Source: Prorocentrum cordatum
Taxonomy: Eukaryota > Sar > Dinophyceae > Prorocentrales > Prorocentraceae
Direction of reading: 5' to 3'
NCBI GenBank assembly: GCA_963575745.1
Contig: CAUYUJ010011192.1
Location: 350,711 to 414,710 of the forward strand
Length of the DNA: 64,000 nt
In this document: one piece after another, positions 19,390 to 29,724 of the stretch
Position numbering within the stretch: position 1 is the stretch's first letter
Layout: each line of letters starts with the position of its first letter
Position numbers and translations under genes: made by a program
The notes under the pieces: generated by a model
The model's input: the letters and a program-made list of their open reading frames with translations, nothing else
Told to the model about the DNA's origin: nothing
Database searches by the model: none

Positions 19390-20948
19390 TCACGACGCCG
19401 CCTCGAAATGGCGCCCCCAACGCTTTTTCCCCTCCTTGAAACCCGCCATGTGTTGCTCACCCGCCTTCTTCGCATTCTGCAGCCGCTCGGTGATCTTCAG
19501 CGCGGCGTCGTCGTCATCCGACGCATCCACGGACGCAGCCTCTGCGAGCGAAGTCTCCGTATCCTCGAGAAATGCAGCCATGAGTTTCTGCGCCATGCCA
19601 ATCTCGGAGAGCATCGACGCTTTCGCCTTCAGCTGCAGGAGGGCGCCCTGGTTCTTGCGCAGCGTGGGAGGGAGAGGTTGGGGGGGGGCATGGGAGGGGG
19701 GTGGTGGGGGGGCATGAGTAGGGAGGAGATGGTCCTGACGGGATGCAGCTCCTTTTCCAGTGTCTCGATGGCCGCTGACTCCGCGATCGCGCCACGCGAA
19801 GAAGAAGATGCGCTCCCAGGAGCATCGGTGATCTTTTTGAGGGCCGAAACCGAGCTCAACATGTTTTTCCTATCGTCGGTGCTGGTCATGGTCTTCGTCA
19901 TGTTCCTGTAGTAGTGCTGCGACAACAGCGGCTCCTCTTCGTCGATGACACAGTGTGTTCTCGCCATCTGAGGGCCCAGGCCAAGAGCGATGCAATTTTG
20001 TTCTACCAAGCGAATGCACGCATCGCTGGCGCGCTGCTGTTGCGCCTGATCCATGGTGAACGCGTTCGCGTGGATGCCGTTGAAATCCAGGATTTTCGCC
20101 CTGGGCAACGTTAGGAATCATAGCGCGCCGACAGACGCCCCAAAATGATTGATTCATGCCGGAGGGGTGCGGTTTGCTCACCCACTTTCTCTGGCTTTTT
20201 GAAAACAAAGTAATCAACTTCATTCCATCACGATATAACCTATCAACATTCATTCAAGCGTAGGTGGAGGGGGGGCACAAGGGCGAGACTGAAAGATGAA
20301 AAGGGCAGCGGCGGGAAGGCGGAGGACGAGGCGCGATAGTGGGGGGGGGGTGGGAGAGAAGGGGGGGCGCACGATTGGATATCGTCGGCTGGAGAGCCTG
20401 GTGAACATGCCCTCCTGGTGGGAATGCGTCTCGCTCTCCTTCTTCTCGCGTGACTTAGTGCAAGAATGAACCCATTTCAAATTCTTGAATCCACCGTTGT
20501 TCTCCACATCAGCGAAGAAACTGCGTCTGTCGCTGCTCCCGCCAGGCATTTCCAACCATAAGTCGAAGGCCTTCTGAGCGTTAGCGCGGGACTCTTCGGT
20601 GGCACCCTTCCTGTGGTTCGTGGCATGGTAGCAGAGCGAGTTCTCGAAGCTCTTCACCGCTCTGGGATCAGCTGTCGCAACCTCCTGATCGGTCTCTGCA
20701 AGCGCCTGTTCCTGGTGGTCAGATGGCTTCTTCTCTTGTTTGGCCAGGAGCAGCTGGAACGTTTTGGCCGTCTCCTTCTCTGACTTCGGGGCCAATGATG
20801 GGGGCGGCGCTGGCGGTGGAGATTTTGTCGCCGTGGGACGCGCAGGCGCTGCTTCAACTGGAGCCGCGGCGGGCCTCTTCAGCACTGGGGGATGCGCATC
20901 CTCGTCGTAATCCTCCGGCATCGCAGCTGCTGGCCTCTTGGCCACCAT
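19390..20948 (-). CDS. Gene C: KRPAAA-type accessory protein, multi-exon, unknown function
   Basis: The ATG at 20948 gives MVAKRPAAAMPEDYDED, then LKRPAAAPVEAAPARP, a Lys/Pro/Ala-rich (possibly nuclear or nucleic-acid-binding) N-terminus. A folded-looking block follows: SFENSLCYHATNHRKGATEE, AQKAFDLWLEMPGGSSDRRS, NNGGFKNLKWVHSCTKSR. Reading changes frame near 20400 across pyrimidine-rich sequence (likely intron) and resumes at about 20108-19740 with LDFNGIHANAFTMDQAQQQR and LSQHYYRNMTKTMTSTDDRK. After another likely intron the terminal part is KLMAAFLEDTETSLAEAASV ending in KEGKKRWGRHFEAAS, stop at 19390. I recall similar KRPAAA proteins in dinoflagellates but know no function. An upstream in-frame start at 21053 would add a hydrophobic segment that I think is non-coding. 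Confidence 0.45.
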
Positions 20949-20949
20949 A

Positions 20950-21980
20950 TCTGCAATTCCGAAGCGGATTGATGCTGCACGGGTGGGGAAGCTTGTAAGA
21001 AGAACGATTGCGCAGATGCAGAGCGAAAATAACGTCATCGCTTGAGCCAACATACAGCTACAGACAAGTCGGATCGCTCAGAAAACGATTGCGGACGCCA
21101 GCGCCGAGACCAGGCGAAACGACGCACTGACTGACCACAACAGATTGCCTATTGCGCGCACCGTAAACCGCTGAGGAGGCGGATGGAGAAGGAAGCAATC
21201 AGCCAACTCAAAAACCAAGTTCACGAAACTCCGAGTGACGAAGGCGATCGGACCGAGCCTATCAGGTATAAGCCGAGTGAGCCACCACCATCATACCATA
21301 CCATACCATACATAATATCATATAATATTGAATGTTGTTAATAAACTAAATGGTGCGCATACACACCACTACACATGGTAAAAGATATTGCCAGTAAAAT
21401 GTTTACTGCTTGCTTTGAAATAAAATTTTTAATGGTAAAATCTGTTACTTGTATATTGGGTCCACTCATGGGGGCGCGTAGGGTATCACGTTTGCTGACA
21501 GAGCAGAAACCGACCCACTTGGGGAGAAAAGGGTCGGTTTCCATAGCGGCAAGCGCTGTCTAGAAACGATACTCGTTTGTAGCATGATCGACGGAAAATG
21601 CGACGTGCAATTTAGATTATGAAGCTACCCAGCATGTCACGCACTGTTTCTCCTGAGAACGATGTGTTTTCAATCATGCGAAGCATTTACCGTCAATCGT
21701 CTGCGATTTCTTCAGGAACAACTTGCGTCGCACTTGAATCGCATTTGGGTCTCTGCAACTCAAGCTGTGCGATCAGTTGCCCTGCTGCCTCCTTATCAGG
21801 GGGCATGCTACAATACGACATGCAAAACCCTAACCATTCAATATGCAACTCTATCTCTGCCCTGCCCCGCCCCACTGCAGGTCCCATCGCGAGAGGGTGA
21901 AGGTATATTTTCAGGCGCCGAAGGTGGCGAAGACTCCAGGGGCGTGCCCCCTTGATTCAGTGCAAACGGACATGGAAGCT
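20950..21980. other. Spacer between genes B and C in the TIR element
   Basis: The spacer is more AT-rich than its surroundings, with a CATAC repeat near 21290-21320. Short frames on both strands show no motif. It may hold the gene C promoter or 5' exon. Confidence 0.4.
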
Positions 21981-21981
21981 A

Positions 21982-23394
21982 TCACTCCTTCCTCGATTTC
22001 TTCTTGGGGCGTGGCGCATCGTAAGTGGCGGCGTCACTAATGTCCTTGAGCCGCCTACGGGACGGCGCTGATCCGCCCCCGCTGCCGCCGTGTTCGTTAT
22101 CTTCGTCTGAGTGCTGCTTGACGTTGCTGGGGAAACGGAGGCAACCTCCGACGATGGTGCAATTCTCGTCGGCGTCGGCATGGGTTTCGTGCTTCGCGGC
22201 AGAACCTGATTTCGCTGCAGTGCGAAGCCCGTCGCTCGACTCGATCACTGGCAACGGCGGAAGAATGAGAGGAGCGATTGGCGCTACTGGTGGGAACTGT
22301 TGCTGTCCCGCAACTGGCGCTGCCACCAATGGAGGCGGTGCTGCTGGCGGGATCGGGATCGGCGGTGCGAGCGGCGCTGCTGCTGCCATCTGCTGCTGCA
22401 TCTGCTGAAGCTGCTGCATCTGAAAATGCTGCATCTGTTGCATCTGAAGCTGCTGCAGCTGCTGCATGATCGCTCCTGGGTCCGAAGCTGCCGCCCCCGT
22501 CGGCTTCGGAACGGGATCGGGGGCTGGCTGCTCTGCTTGCGGAGGCTCTAGCCATTCCTGCGGGGCCAGCTGTTCAGCAGAAAACACTTCGCGTCCCTCC
22601 ATCGCCTTCATCGACGAGATCCACCTGCGGCGGGGGGCGGGCGCGCTCTCTCTGTCTCTTTCTCTGTTTCTCTCTTTCGTTACCTCTCTCTCTCTCTCTC
22701 TCTCTCTCTCGCTCGCTCTCTCTGTCTCACCGCCTCTCTCTATCACTACTCCTCGTCCTTGGTCACCCTTCCCTTCCTTCCTTCCTTGTTCCCCTTCTCC
22801 GCCTCAATCCTGCATTTCCGACTCTCCACTCCGTGGCCCAATCAGCTCTCCTGCAAAGGAGAGCAAATTGTCTGGCGGGCCCAATGGCCTGCCGCGCGCC
22901 TGGCCCTTGTTCTGCTTCCTGCGTTTGATCGGCTTCCAGGGCCGCGCGTTGCCCCCTTTCGTTGACATGGCATCTAGCTCAATGGTGGTGGTCCGACCAG
23001 TCTGCCGACAATGCGCTGCAGGATGCATCACCGCTGGAATGCTGCCGTGGGAATCCGCAGCGCCCTCCATGTAGGCGCGCTGTTGATCTGCTTGGCACTG
23101 CGGAGACACGCAGCCAACCCCGCCTCCCATAAAAGCGAAACAGCTGCATTTGTTGCAATGCTATGGCCCGTTCCGAAGAAACAAACGCATGGGCTGCCCC
23201 GCCCAAGCTCGGCCCTTCTCTGTCTGCTGCCAGCCGTCGCTCTGGGAGATGAGCCAGTGCACCTCATCGTACTCCATCTCCTCCTCCTCCTCCTCCTCGC
23301 CTGGCCCCTCCTGGAAATCAGGGCGCGTGTCCCTTCGGTCGTCGCCTCCTCCTGGTGGCGGAGCGTCACCTCCAGGCGCAGCTGCCATCATCAT
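21982..23394 (-). CDS. Gene B: acidic, Gln/Met-rich accessory protein, multi-exon
   Basis: The ATG triplet near 23394 starts MMMAAAPGGDAPPPGGGDDR, followed by an acidic run (EGPGEEEEEEEMEYDEVHWL). After a frame break and a probable acceptor GTCTCCGCAG near 23105, an exon continues RTTTIELDAMSTKGGNARPW, KPIKRRKQNKGQARGRPLGP. A purine-rich segment (about 22640-22800) ending in GCCGCAG on minus looks like an intron. The last exon has SMKAMEGREVFSAEQLAP, a Gln/Met repeat (MQQLQQLQMQQMQHFQMQQL), a Pro/Ala-rich linker, and a basic C-terminus RRRLKDISDAATYDAPRPKK with a nuclear-localisation-like end at 21982. I do not recognise the family. Same strand as genes A, C and D. Confidence 0.4.
22685..22740. 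repeat. (TC)n microsatellite in presumed gene B intron
   Basis: A CT/TC run on plus lies within the purine/pyrimidine-skewed segment preceding the gene B terminal exon. Confidence 0.7.
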
Positions 23395-23399
23395 CGCCT

Positions 23400-24416
23400 G
23401 ACCCGCGCGCGCGTGCATTCTCAAAACCTGCGCTGCTACTGCTACTGCTACCCCTGCCAACTCCTCTGCTACGGCTACTTTCGCTGCCGCTGCTGCCCCT
23501 GCCAATGCCGCCCATGCCCTGCCCCTCCTCCGGAGACGGCAGCAACGCCGCCACTGCCGAGAGCAAGGCGAGCAGCGCCATCTGCGCCGCGGAAGCCGTC
23601 GAGAAAGCAACTCGAAAGGTCGCCACTCGTCTGGCACCTTGCAGTCGGCGTGGCTGCGCGACAAAATTTGTTGTCAAAATTGTTCGAGGCAAAGCAGGTC
23701 AATCCACCAGTCTATCAGTCAATAAATCAGACGACCAATCAACCAATCAACCTGCCAATCCTTAAGGATTGGAAGGTCGATTTATTGATTGCATCAACCA
23801 ATCTACCGACCAATCTATCAACATACCTATCAATCAATCGATCTATATATCTGCTATTTTTTAATATTTCTATTGCTCTATACACAAATCCATGCACACC
23901 TACGCACTAGACCAACGGTGACCGAAACCGAGCATCGAAAACGAAGGAGACCGTCCGCCAAAAACGAAGCAGCCGCGAACGAGACGCGCCAGCCGAGCCG
24001 CGAACCGACGCAAACGCGGAGCCCGACTTCACGAGAAAGGAACCAGCCAGACGCAAGCCCCGAGGAGGGGAGGGGGGGGGCCAGACCGCACCAGCGCTAT
24101 GGCAATCTGTTGTGGCCAGCCAGGCGCGATCGCCTCATCGCAAGGCGCGGCGCCCCAGCGTCGCGGCCTCCTACGCAGGAGGCCATTTTTTTCTAAGGAA
24201 ATGGAAGCAGAGGGAGGGGGGAGATGGGGAGGGGCGGAGAGGGAGGTGAGACAGGGAAAGAGAACGATGGACAAAGAGAGGGGGCGTGTACCAAGAGAAG
24301 GACAAGTAGAAATACATACACATATAGAAAAAGAAGAAGAGGGGAAGGGCGAGAGAGAGCGAGAGAGGGAGAGAGAGAGAGAGAGAAGAGAAAAAGAGAG
24401 AGAGAGAGACCAAAAA

Positions 24417-24466
<50 letters not shown>

Positions 24467-24770
24467 AAAAAAAAGAGGCAGCCTCCTGCGCAAGAGACCC
24501 TTTTTTAGAGAGCACCTTCTTTTCGCGAGATGCACGTCGGCCACGTCGCGCGATGCTCGCGCGTAGCCTGCTGCGCGCGAAGAGAGAACGCACGGACCAG
24601 GAGAAAATTAACGCGGTTGTCGGCTCACCGAGCCAGGGGAAAATTAACCAGGAGAACATTAACGCCGAGGGGCTCTGCCGGCTCACCGAGGCAAGAGAAA
24701 ATTAACCAAGGGAAAATTAACCGCGGCGCTTCGAGCGCAACATATATGATGCGATCTACTCGCGCCTCAC
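23400..24770. other. Spacer between genes A and B: CAAT-rich and (GA)n tracts
   Basis: Degenerate CAATC/CTATC repeats occupy about 23700-23860, and a long imperfect (GA)n tract occupies about 24340-24475. Two GCGCAGGAGGC-like words flank the GA tract. No coding motif is visible beyond the start of gene B. Confidence 0.5.
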
Positions 24771-24792
24771 ACTTTGGCTCGCAAGCGCGCCC

Positions 24793-26171
24793 TCACTTCC
24801 CGAACTTCTCTGTCAGCCTCCTGGTCATCCACGACGCTGCGCCCTCCTCGTCAAGCTCGCCCTTATCCATCAAGGCCACTGCTTCGCGGCCGACGGCCCG
24901 CATGGCTCCACGTCACAGTCCGCGTAGCGGGCGCCCCCGCTGGATGCCACCTGCCGCTTCGGCTCGAACTTCTGGCGCACGGCGATGCTCCAGGACGCCT
25001 TGTAGAACATCTCCACGTAGTGGGTGCCGTAGCCAGCTGGCCTTTTCAACGCAGTCTTCATTGTTTTCCTCTTGCACTCGGCCTTGGCCTTGCACTTGGC
25101 CTTGGCCTTGGGCTTGGGCTCGGCCATGGGCGCCTCGGCCGCAGGCGCCCCCTCCTCCTGCAAATCCTCGACATCGTGCTCCTCGTCGCGTGGCCTCGCC
25201 TTGGCGGCCGCCTTGGCTTTATCCCTGGTAGCCCGCCGGGCCAGCATCTTCTCCTTCTCGTCGAGCAGGAGATTCGGCATCTCTGTGCACACGTGGGCCA
25301 TCTCGCCGCCTCCGAGGTCCGCCATGCAGAAGCCTCTGTCGCCGCGCACCAGAGGGTACTCGCGCCTCCCCGAAGCGTCCTCGATAACGTACACGAGGGC
25401 ATCATAGCCCACGTGCCCCTTCAAAGTGGATGCGCCCTGGCGGAACACAACGGGCGCTCGCGCCCTGTGCGCGCACGCGAACATTTGCATAAACATAAAC
25501 ATAAACATACACGTGCATAAACAGGAACATGAACATACATGTGCACAGTATACAAACATGAATATACAGATGCAGCCCTCCTGCACGTGCGCCGACGGAC
25601 GCGCACCTGGCGACAGCAAGTCCACTGTTGGTGGCGAGTCGACCAAGTCCACGCAAGCCGGCGTCCCCCTCTTCTTCTCGGGCGTCTTGGTCACGAGCCT
25701 GCGCGGCGAGCCGCGCCCGTGCGCGCTGTAGATGTCCGTGCGCGACGAGGATCTCGCAGGCGCTGCTGCGGCAAAGACGCGCCGACCATCTGGCGATGAC
25801 TCAGGGGATGGTGATGGCGCTGGCAGATGACTCGCTTTGTGCAGAAGGACCCTGACATGGGGGGAAGCTCTCTCGCCTGTCGCCATGTTGCGCTCCTTGG
25901 CGCACACGTAACTCACAGCGTGCGAAATCGCTTTCCCGTGCTTATGCGCCTGCTCCTTCGCGAGCACCGTCTTGGCCAAGATAGCCTTGGTGAGCGGCAC
26001 GTGACCCACCCTGGGGGCGACGCTCATCAGAGACCCCATCAAGCCCATGCTGTTCTTGATTGTGTACTCTGCATCGCCCTGCTCCGTCTTCATCGCCTCG
26101 ATCTCGGCGACGTGCTCGAGCACGATGGCCTGCAGGTCATGGTCCGAGAGCTCGCACCTCGCGCGGGGCAT
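24793..26171 (-). CDS. Gene A: accessory protein of the TIR element, unknown function
   Basis: The ATG at 26171 starts MPRARCELSDHDLQAIVLEH, then IEAMKTEQGDAEYTIKNSMG, APRVGHVPLTKAILAKTVLA, HKHGKAISHAVSYVCAKERN, and a Ser/Pro linker ending in VDLVDSPPTVDLLSPGARPS. An in-frame AT-rich segment (25437-25586) looks like a 150-bp intron. After it come VGYDALVYVIEDASGRREYP, a Lys/Ala-rich run, and KRPAGYGTHYVEMFYKASWS. The frame closes early at 24870, but another frame continues with a plausible end (VALMDKGELDEEGAASWMTR) and stop at 24793, so there is a frameshift or short intron near 24900. The ORF is open upstream to 26435, but that part looks non-coding. I recall similar proteins in dinoflagellates without known function. 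Confidence 0.5.
25437..25586 (-). other. Probable 150-bp intron in gene A
   Basis: On minus it begins GTGCAGGAGGGC and ends GTTGTGTTCCGCCAG before GGCGCATCC. The middle is AT-rich with repeated ATAAACATAAAC-type words and would otherwise encode a Met/Phe/Cys-rich run unlike the rest. A length divisible by three keeps the frame open. Confidence 0.5.
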
Positions 26172-26449
26172 GGCGGTGAACCGAAAACGCTGCGCGCGCG
26201 GTGGTCCTCGAGCCGCAAAGCCTTCGGACAGCGGGCGCGATGCTGCCCTGCTGAGGGGGCTAGCGATTGTTGCTGATACATGTGTCAACTTGCAGTCCGA
26301 GGCGATTTTTCGGAAAGCGAGGAGGTGGGGCGGGCGGGCGAAGGGGGGAGGGGGGAAGAGGAGAAAGACAACAGCAAACGATATGCGAACATCATGTCTG
26401 TGCTCACAGACGCATACATGATGCGCGATCCCCATGGAACTAGCGAGAA

Positions 26450-26564
26450 CCAGCGCTAATCGTCAGCCCTAATAAGAGCGGAGTCAGCGCTACTCATGTA
26501 AGAGCGAATCAGTACTAATTAGCGCACACGATTAGCGTATATAGCTAATTAGCGCAGATAGGAA
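26450..26564. repeat. Right terminal inverted repeat and subterminal AATTAGCG repeats
   Basis: The end CTAATTAGCGCAGATAGG plus AAG is the exact reverse complement of the left end. Inner copies are ACTAATTAGCGC (about 26515), GATTAGCG (about 26530) and AGCGCTAATCG (about 26449). Confidence 0.8.
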
Positions 26565-27160
26565 GGACAGGGGAGCTGGCTCCAGAGGCCGCCGGCAACA
26601 GGAAGGCGATATTATGCTTGGTCATCTTGGGGGCCTTGGCGGTTTCCTTGGCGTCGTCGGCACCGCTGCGCTGTTCAGACTCGCCAGCCGCCGCCATGGC
26701 AGTGGTGGCCGCCGCCGCCGCGGCCGCAGTCGCCAAAGCTGCCCCGGCAGGTCGCTGGCGGAAAGGCCCGCCAAAGAGGGGCGGGGCGCAGGGCTTCGGC
26801 GCGCCCGGCTTGGCCCAGAAGTGCGCCTTGAGCGTGTCGCTGTAGGCCGTCTTGAGGCAGCGCAAGCAGTGGATGCCGCCGTGGGGGACCTTGATCACCT
26901 CGTGGCTGGTGAGGAGCAGCTGCGACTTATCACTGAGGTGCCTCGTGATTTCCCGTTGGAGATGTCCTCGCGACGATCCGCAGCGACGCTGCCAGCCGCG
27001 GAGACCCAGTAGAAGGCGGCGTGCAGCATGGTCTGCCTCGGCGAGATGACCTCCCGCATATTGTCTGGTGCTCCAGCTTGAGCGGCGACGAACTTGGCAC
27101 GCCGATCTGCTTCCAGGTTGCCGCGCCTCGCCCTGGCCGTGACCGGGCCCTCGGATACGT
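26565..27160 (-). pseudogene. LINE-2 region after RNase H, cut by the TIR element
   Basis: On minus the frame includes SHEVIKVPHGGIHCLRCLKT with a CxxC pair, then SDTLKAHFWAKPGAPKPC, a second Cys, followed by an Ala/Thr-rich linker and KAPKMTKHNIAFLLPAASGA, where it meets the TIR end at 26564. The CxxC...C pattern in a post-RNase H position fits the zinc-knuckle-like tails I recall in dinoflagellate LINEs. The open frame runs past the boundary only by chance. Confidence 0.5.
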
Positions 27161-27161
27161 G

Positions 27162-27980
27162 CTAGACCGAGGCGTGCGCTTTGACCTTGACCACCTCGAG
27201 GCCCTGGTCGCCGAGGCCGCCGAAATCCTGGGCGGCATGCCGCGCTCGAACCCACAGCTCGGCCCAAGCTGGCTTGCTGCTCGCGGTGGCCTGCGGACCA
27301 CGCTCGCTGATGCCGTTCACCGCGTGCTCCGCGTCAAGATTAGCGACGGCAGGTGGGGTCGCGTGCTTGAGCAGGACGATGAGTGACAGCAGCTCTCCTC
27401 CATCGGTGGACTGGAGGGCCCCAGCTAGCGGCGAGCCTAAAGCTCGCGTGTCAGACCGAGGCCCAGGGTCGATCTCCCCGCCTCCTTGGGGAAGAGCGAC
27501 CACCGCACATGCGGCGCAAGCGATCCTCGCGCCGCCGTCAATGAAGGCCCCGTCGGCGCACAGGTCGGGCCCTGCAAACGGCGCGCCCTTGTCGCAGCCT
27601 TTGATCAACTGCGCGTGCGCCAGGATGTCGTCATCAGGGGGCCTCCGGTCGGTGGGTGCCCCTGGTAGCCAAGGCCTCTCCAGCTGCGCGCGAATGGTGG
27701 CGGGGCCGCCTTTGCCCAGGAACCGCTCCATCTCGGTGGGGAGCGCGAGGTCGGGCCACGACCCATGGCACCCCAGGCGTCGATGCCAGAGCGCGCCCAG
27801 CTTGCCAGGGCACAGCGAGCAGACAGGCATGGGACTGATGCCTGCAGCACACCGCCGCTCGTTGAGCCAGTGGCCGTCAACAAGGTATGAACCGGCATGC
27901 CCCGCCTCGCTTGGCGCAAGCAAGCGCCGCGCCCCTGCGATCTTGGCGGGCCCTCGACCCGTCGTGGCCCACCGGCGCAC
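27162..27980 (-). CDS. RNase H domain of LINE-2
   Basis: A 272-codon open frame carries RNase H-fold catalytic residues: Asp143 in CADGAFIDGGARIACAA, Glu196 in STDGGELLSLIVLL, Asp216 in AVANLDAEHAVNG, and His269 in the terminal KVKAHAS. It would remove RNA from the RNA:DNA hybrid during reverse transcription. N-terminal to it is a Cys/His cluster, VCSLCPGKLGALWHRRLGC (C54, C57, H66, C71), preceded by LVDGHWLNERRCAAG, the linker usually found between RT thumb and RNase H in these elements. The frame is intact, unlike the RT upstream. It is part of a larger ORF, so no start codon is assigned. Confidence 0.75.
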   Translation of the reverse strand: MRRWATTGRGPAKIAGARRLLAPSEAGHAGSYLVDGHWLNERRCAAGISPMPVCSLCPGKLGALWHRRLGCHGSWPDLALPTEMERFLGKGGPATIRAQLERPWLPGAPTDRRPPDDDILAHAQLIKGCDKGAPFAGPDLCADGAFIDGGARIACAACAVVALPQGGGEIDPGPRSDTRALGSPLAGALQSTDGGELLSLIVLLKHATPPAVANLDAEHAVNGISERGPQATASSKPAWAELWVRARHAAQDFGGLGDQGLEVVKVKAHASV

Positions 27981-28427
27981 CTGCGGTATAAAAGACGCCG
28001 CCTGCAGCGTCGATGTGATGCGTGGGCTTTGCCAACTGAGCCAGCTGCCACCTCTCCGCGCCCGTCGTGGCCAACTGCTTGACGGCCCATGGGGAAGTCG
28101 TCGCCAGGTTGAGATGCTCGCCCGCGTCTATGAGCCAGTGGGTGAAGGAGCCGAGCGCGCGGCCGATCCTGCGGAGCGACATGACAGCTGCGCCGAACGG
28201 CCCTCGAACATCATCCCAATGCTTGGCGACGCGGACTTTCCATTCGAACGCGCTCTGCAGGGTGGTGTTCGGGATGCACATCTCCCGCGCAGCTTTGGCC
28301 AGCATCATGACTGGCCCCAAAGTCGCCGCGACTTTCGGGTCGAGTGTCTTGGACCCAACCAGCATCAACTCAGCTGGGGCGCTCTTGCCGGAGGGCCGCC
28401 CCTCCACACTGCGCAGCGTGACTGACC

Positions 28428-29420
28428 TCATCTTGGAAGACCCGTTGTGGCTGAGGCCTGCGCAGTGGCCCCGTGCACGGCCGAGGGGCGGGGCCCCGTG
28501 AACGCCGCCTTGGCCGCTGCCGCGCGCCCGCGCCGCAGGCCCAAGACGCCCCTGACCTGGCCCAGGCGCAACTCGACGTTGGCGTACCGCTGCTGCCTGA
28601 GCGCCCTGGCTGCACGGGGCCCTTCTGCGTGATCAATGCCCAGGTCGCGCGCGTGCCGAGCACCCTGAACGCCGGCTATCTTGAGCAGCTGTCTGCTCAC
28701 CTGCCTGCGCAATCGGCCTGTGCCGGCCAGAACCTTCGACATCATGTCTGCGATCTTGAGCTTCGCCAGCTTGAGCTGGTCCACGAGGACGCGAGCGTCG
28801 CCGGATAATCCCCCCGGGTGCCCCCCCAGCACTGGAGGGCCAAACCGTCCACCGCGATCGCAAGAGCAACGGCCCGCCTTCATCTCGTCGAGCGGCTGTA
28901 AGAGCATGAGCTGCGTGAACCCTGCGGCGAACGCGTCGCCAGCCAGGGCCGCATGCAACACCTCCAACTTCTGCGAGTAGCAGCCGTCAAGGTGCACCCT
29001 GGGCGCGCGGTGGAGCGAGACCTGAAGCTTGAAGGGCCAGCGTGGAAATCCGAACCTGATGGCTGAGTGAACCAGGCATGCATGGGACACCTGCTCGAAG
29101 GTCTTCCACATATCCAACAGGATGCTCGCAGACGCCCAATCCTGATCAGGATGAAGGTCGGCCACCATCGCAATCCAATCGAACCGCGCCTGCTGCTGCC
29201 ACGCCGCTCTGTCGCGCGAACGCCTAGAGCATGCCCACCGATGCAGCCTGTCGTTGTCATTCTCCCACAGGCTGCCTGCTGCTCGATGGCCATGACCAAG
29301 TGTATGAGAACTTCAATGCCCTGGTAATCCAAGCAATTGAATTCGCTCGGACGAACGCCGTCAAACTTCGACCCAGACTGCGCCTTGAACGACGAGATCA
29401 CTTTCCGAAGTTCTGCCGCA
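28428..29420 (-). pseudogene. Reverse transcriptase of LINE-2 (decayed)
   Basis: RT blocks are spread over frames. The fingers segment AELRKVISSFKAQSGSKFDG with VRPSEFNCLDYQG lies near 29400-29310. The first palm Asp sits in ASILLDMWKTFEQVSHACLV near 29130, followed by FGFPRWPFKLQVSLHRAPRV. The motif-C equivalent reads AVDGLALQCWG in a shifted frame (GTGGACGGT at 28852-28844), so the second Asp of the usual VDD is Gly. The following block ARVLVDQLKLAKLKIADMMS is recognisable. Two or more frame changes and a lost catalytic Asp show this polymerase is dead. Confidence 0.75.
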
Positions 29421-29524
29421 GATGGCCGATCAGGGCGCTCTCCGAAGTCCTCGAGCCCGTCCAGACGGTGCCTCTCGTCCTCAGCCTCTCGCTCGAGGGG
29501 CTCTCGCAATCGGCTGCGAAGGTC

Positions 29525-29720
29525 CTGGGGGGGGGGGGGGGGCTGGCGGTGCTCGCCGAGCACCTCCCCCGCCGCCCTCCCGCGGCTGCGGACCCCGCCC
29601 GCGCCGCCCGAGGCAGCTGCGCGATTCCCGCCCCCCGTGCCGACAGCGACCCCCGAACGGGGGGCCGCGGCGCTCAGGGGGGCCCACGGGCCTCGCGACA
29701 GCCACTTCCTCCAACGCGCC
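29525..29720 (-). repeat. GC-rich module with Py-tract/AG end, copy 2
   Basis: The core CCCGCGGCTGCGGACCCCGC with GAGGCAGCTGCGCGA and CACTTCCTCCA matches 16050-16150. On minus it ends in a run of C followed by AGG. It sits between the EN and RT parts of LINE-2, where related elements have only a short linker. Confidence 0.55.
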
Positions 29721-29724
29721 TGCC

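Larger units (their letters stand above)
16310..26564 (-). mobile_element. 10.25-kb TIR DNA transposon carrying four genes
   Basis: Positions 16310-16330 (CTT then CCTATCTGCGCTAATTAG) and 26544-26564 are perfect 21-bp inverted repeats. Both ends hold further copies of AATTAGCG or GCTAATCAGCGC in either orientation (left about 16320-16500; right about 26450-26550), a typical subterminal transposase-binding layout. Four co-oriented minus-strand genes lie inside: A (24793-26171), B (21982-23394), C (19390-20948) and D (16791-18641). D is the best transposase candidate. The flanks on both sides look like halves of one LINE-2 ORF. No clean target-site duplication is visible, and I cannot assign a superfamily. 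Confidence 0.75.

Noticed and set aside
22057-22076. SL-like word (minus CCGTAGGCGGCTCAAG)
   Set aside because: It lies inside the gene B terminal coding exon and lacks the central ATTTT; the match is short.
26172-26435. N-terminal extension of gene A to the upstream ATG
   Set aside because: The extra residues are low-information (Cys/His then Phe/Pro runs) and the sequence begins to overlap the terminal region; the ATG at 26171 fits better.
16300-26575. Target-site duplication for the TIR element
   Set aside because: Compared several TIR start positions; flanks (GAG/GAC, CTT/AAG) do not form a convincing direct repeat.
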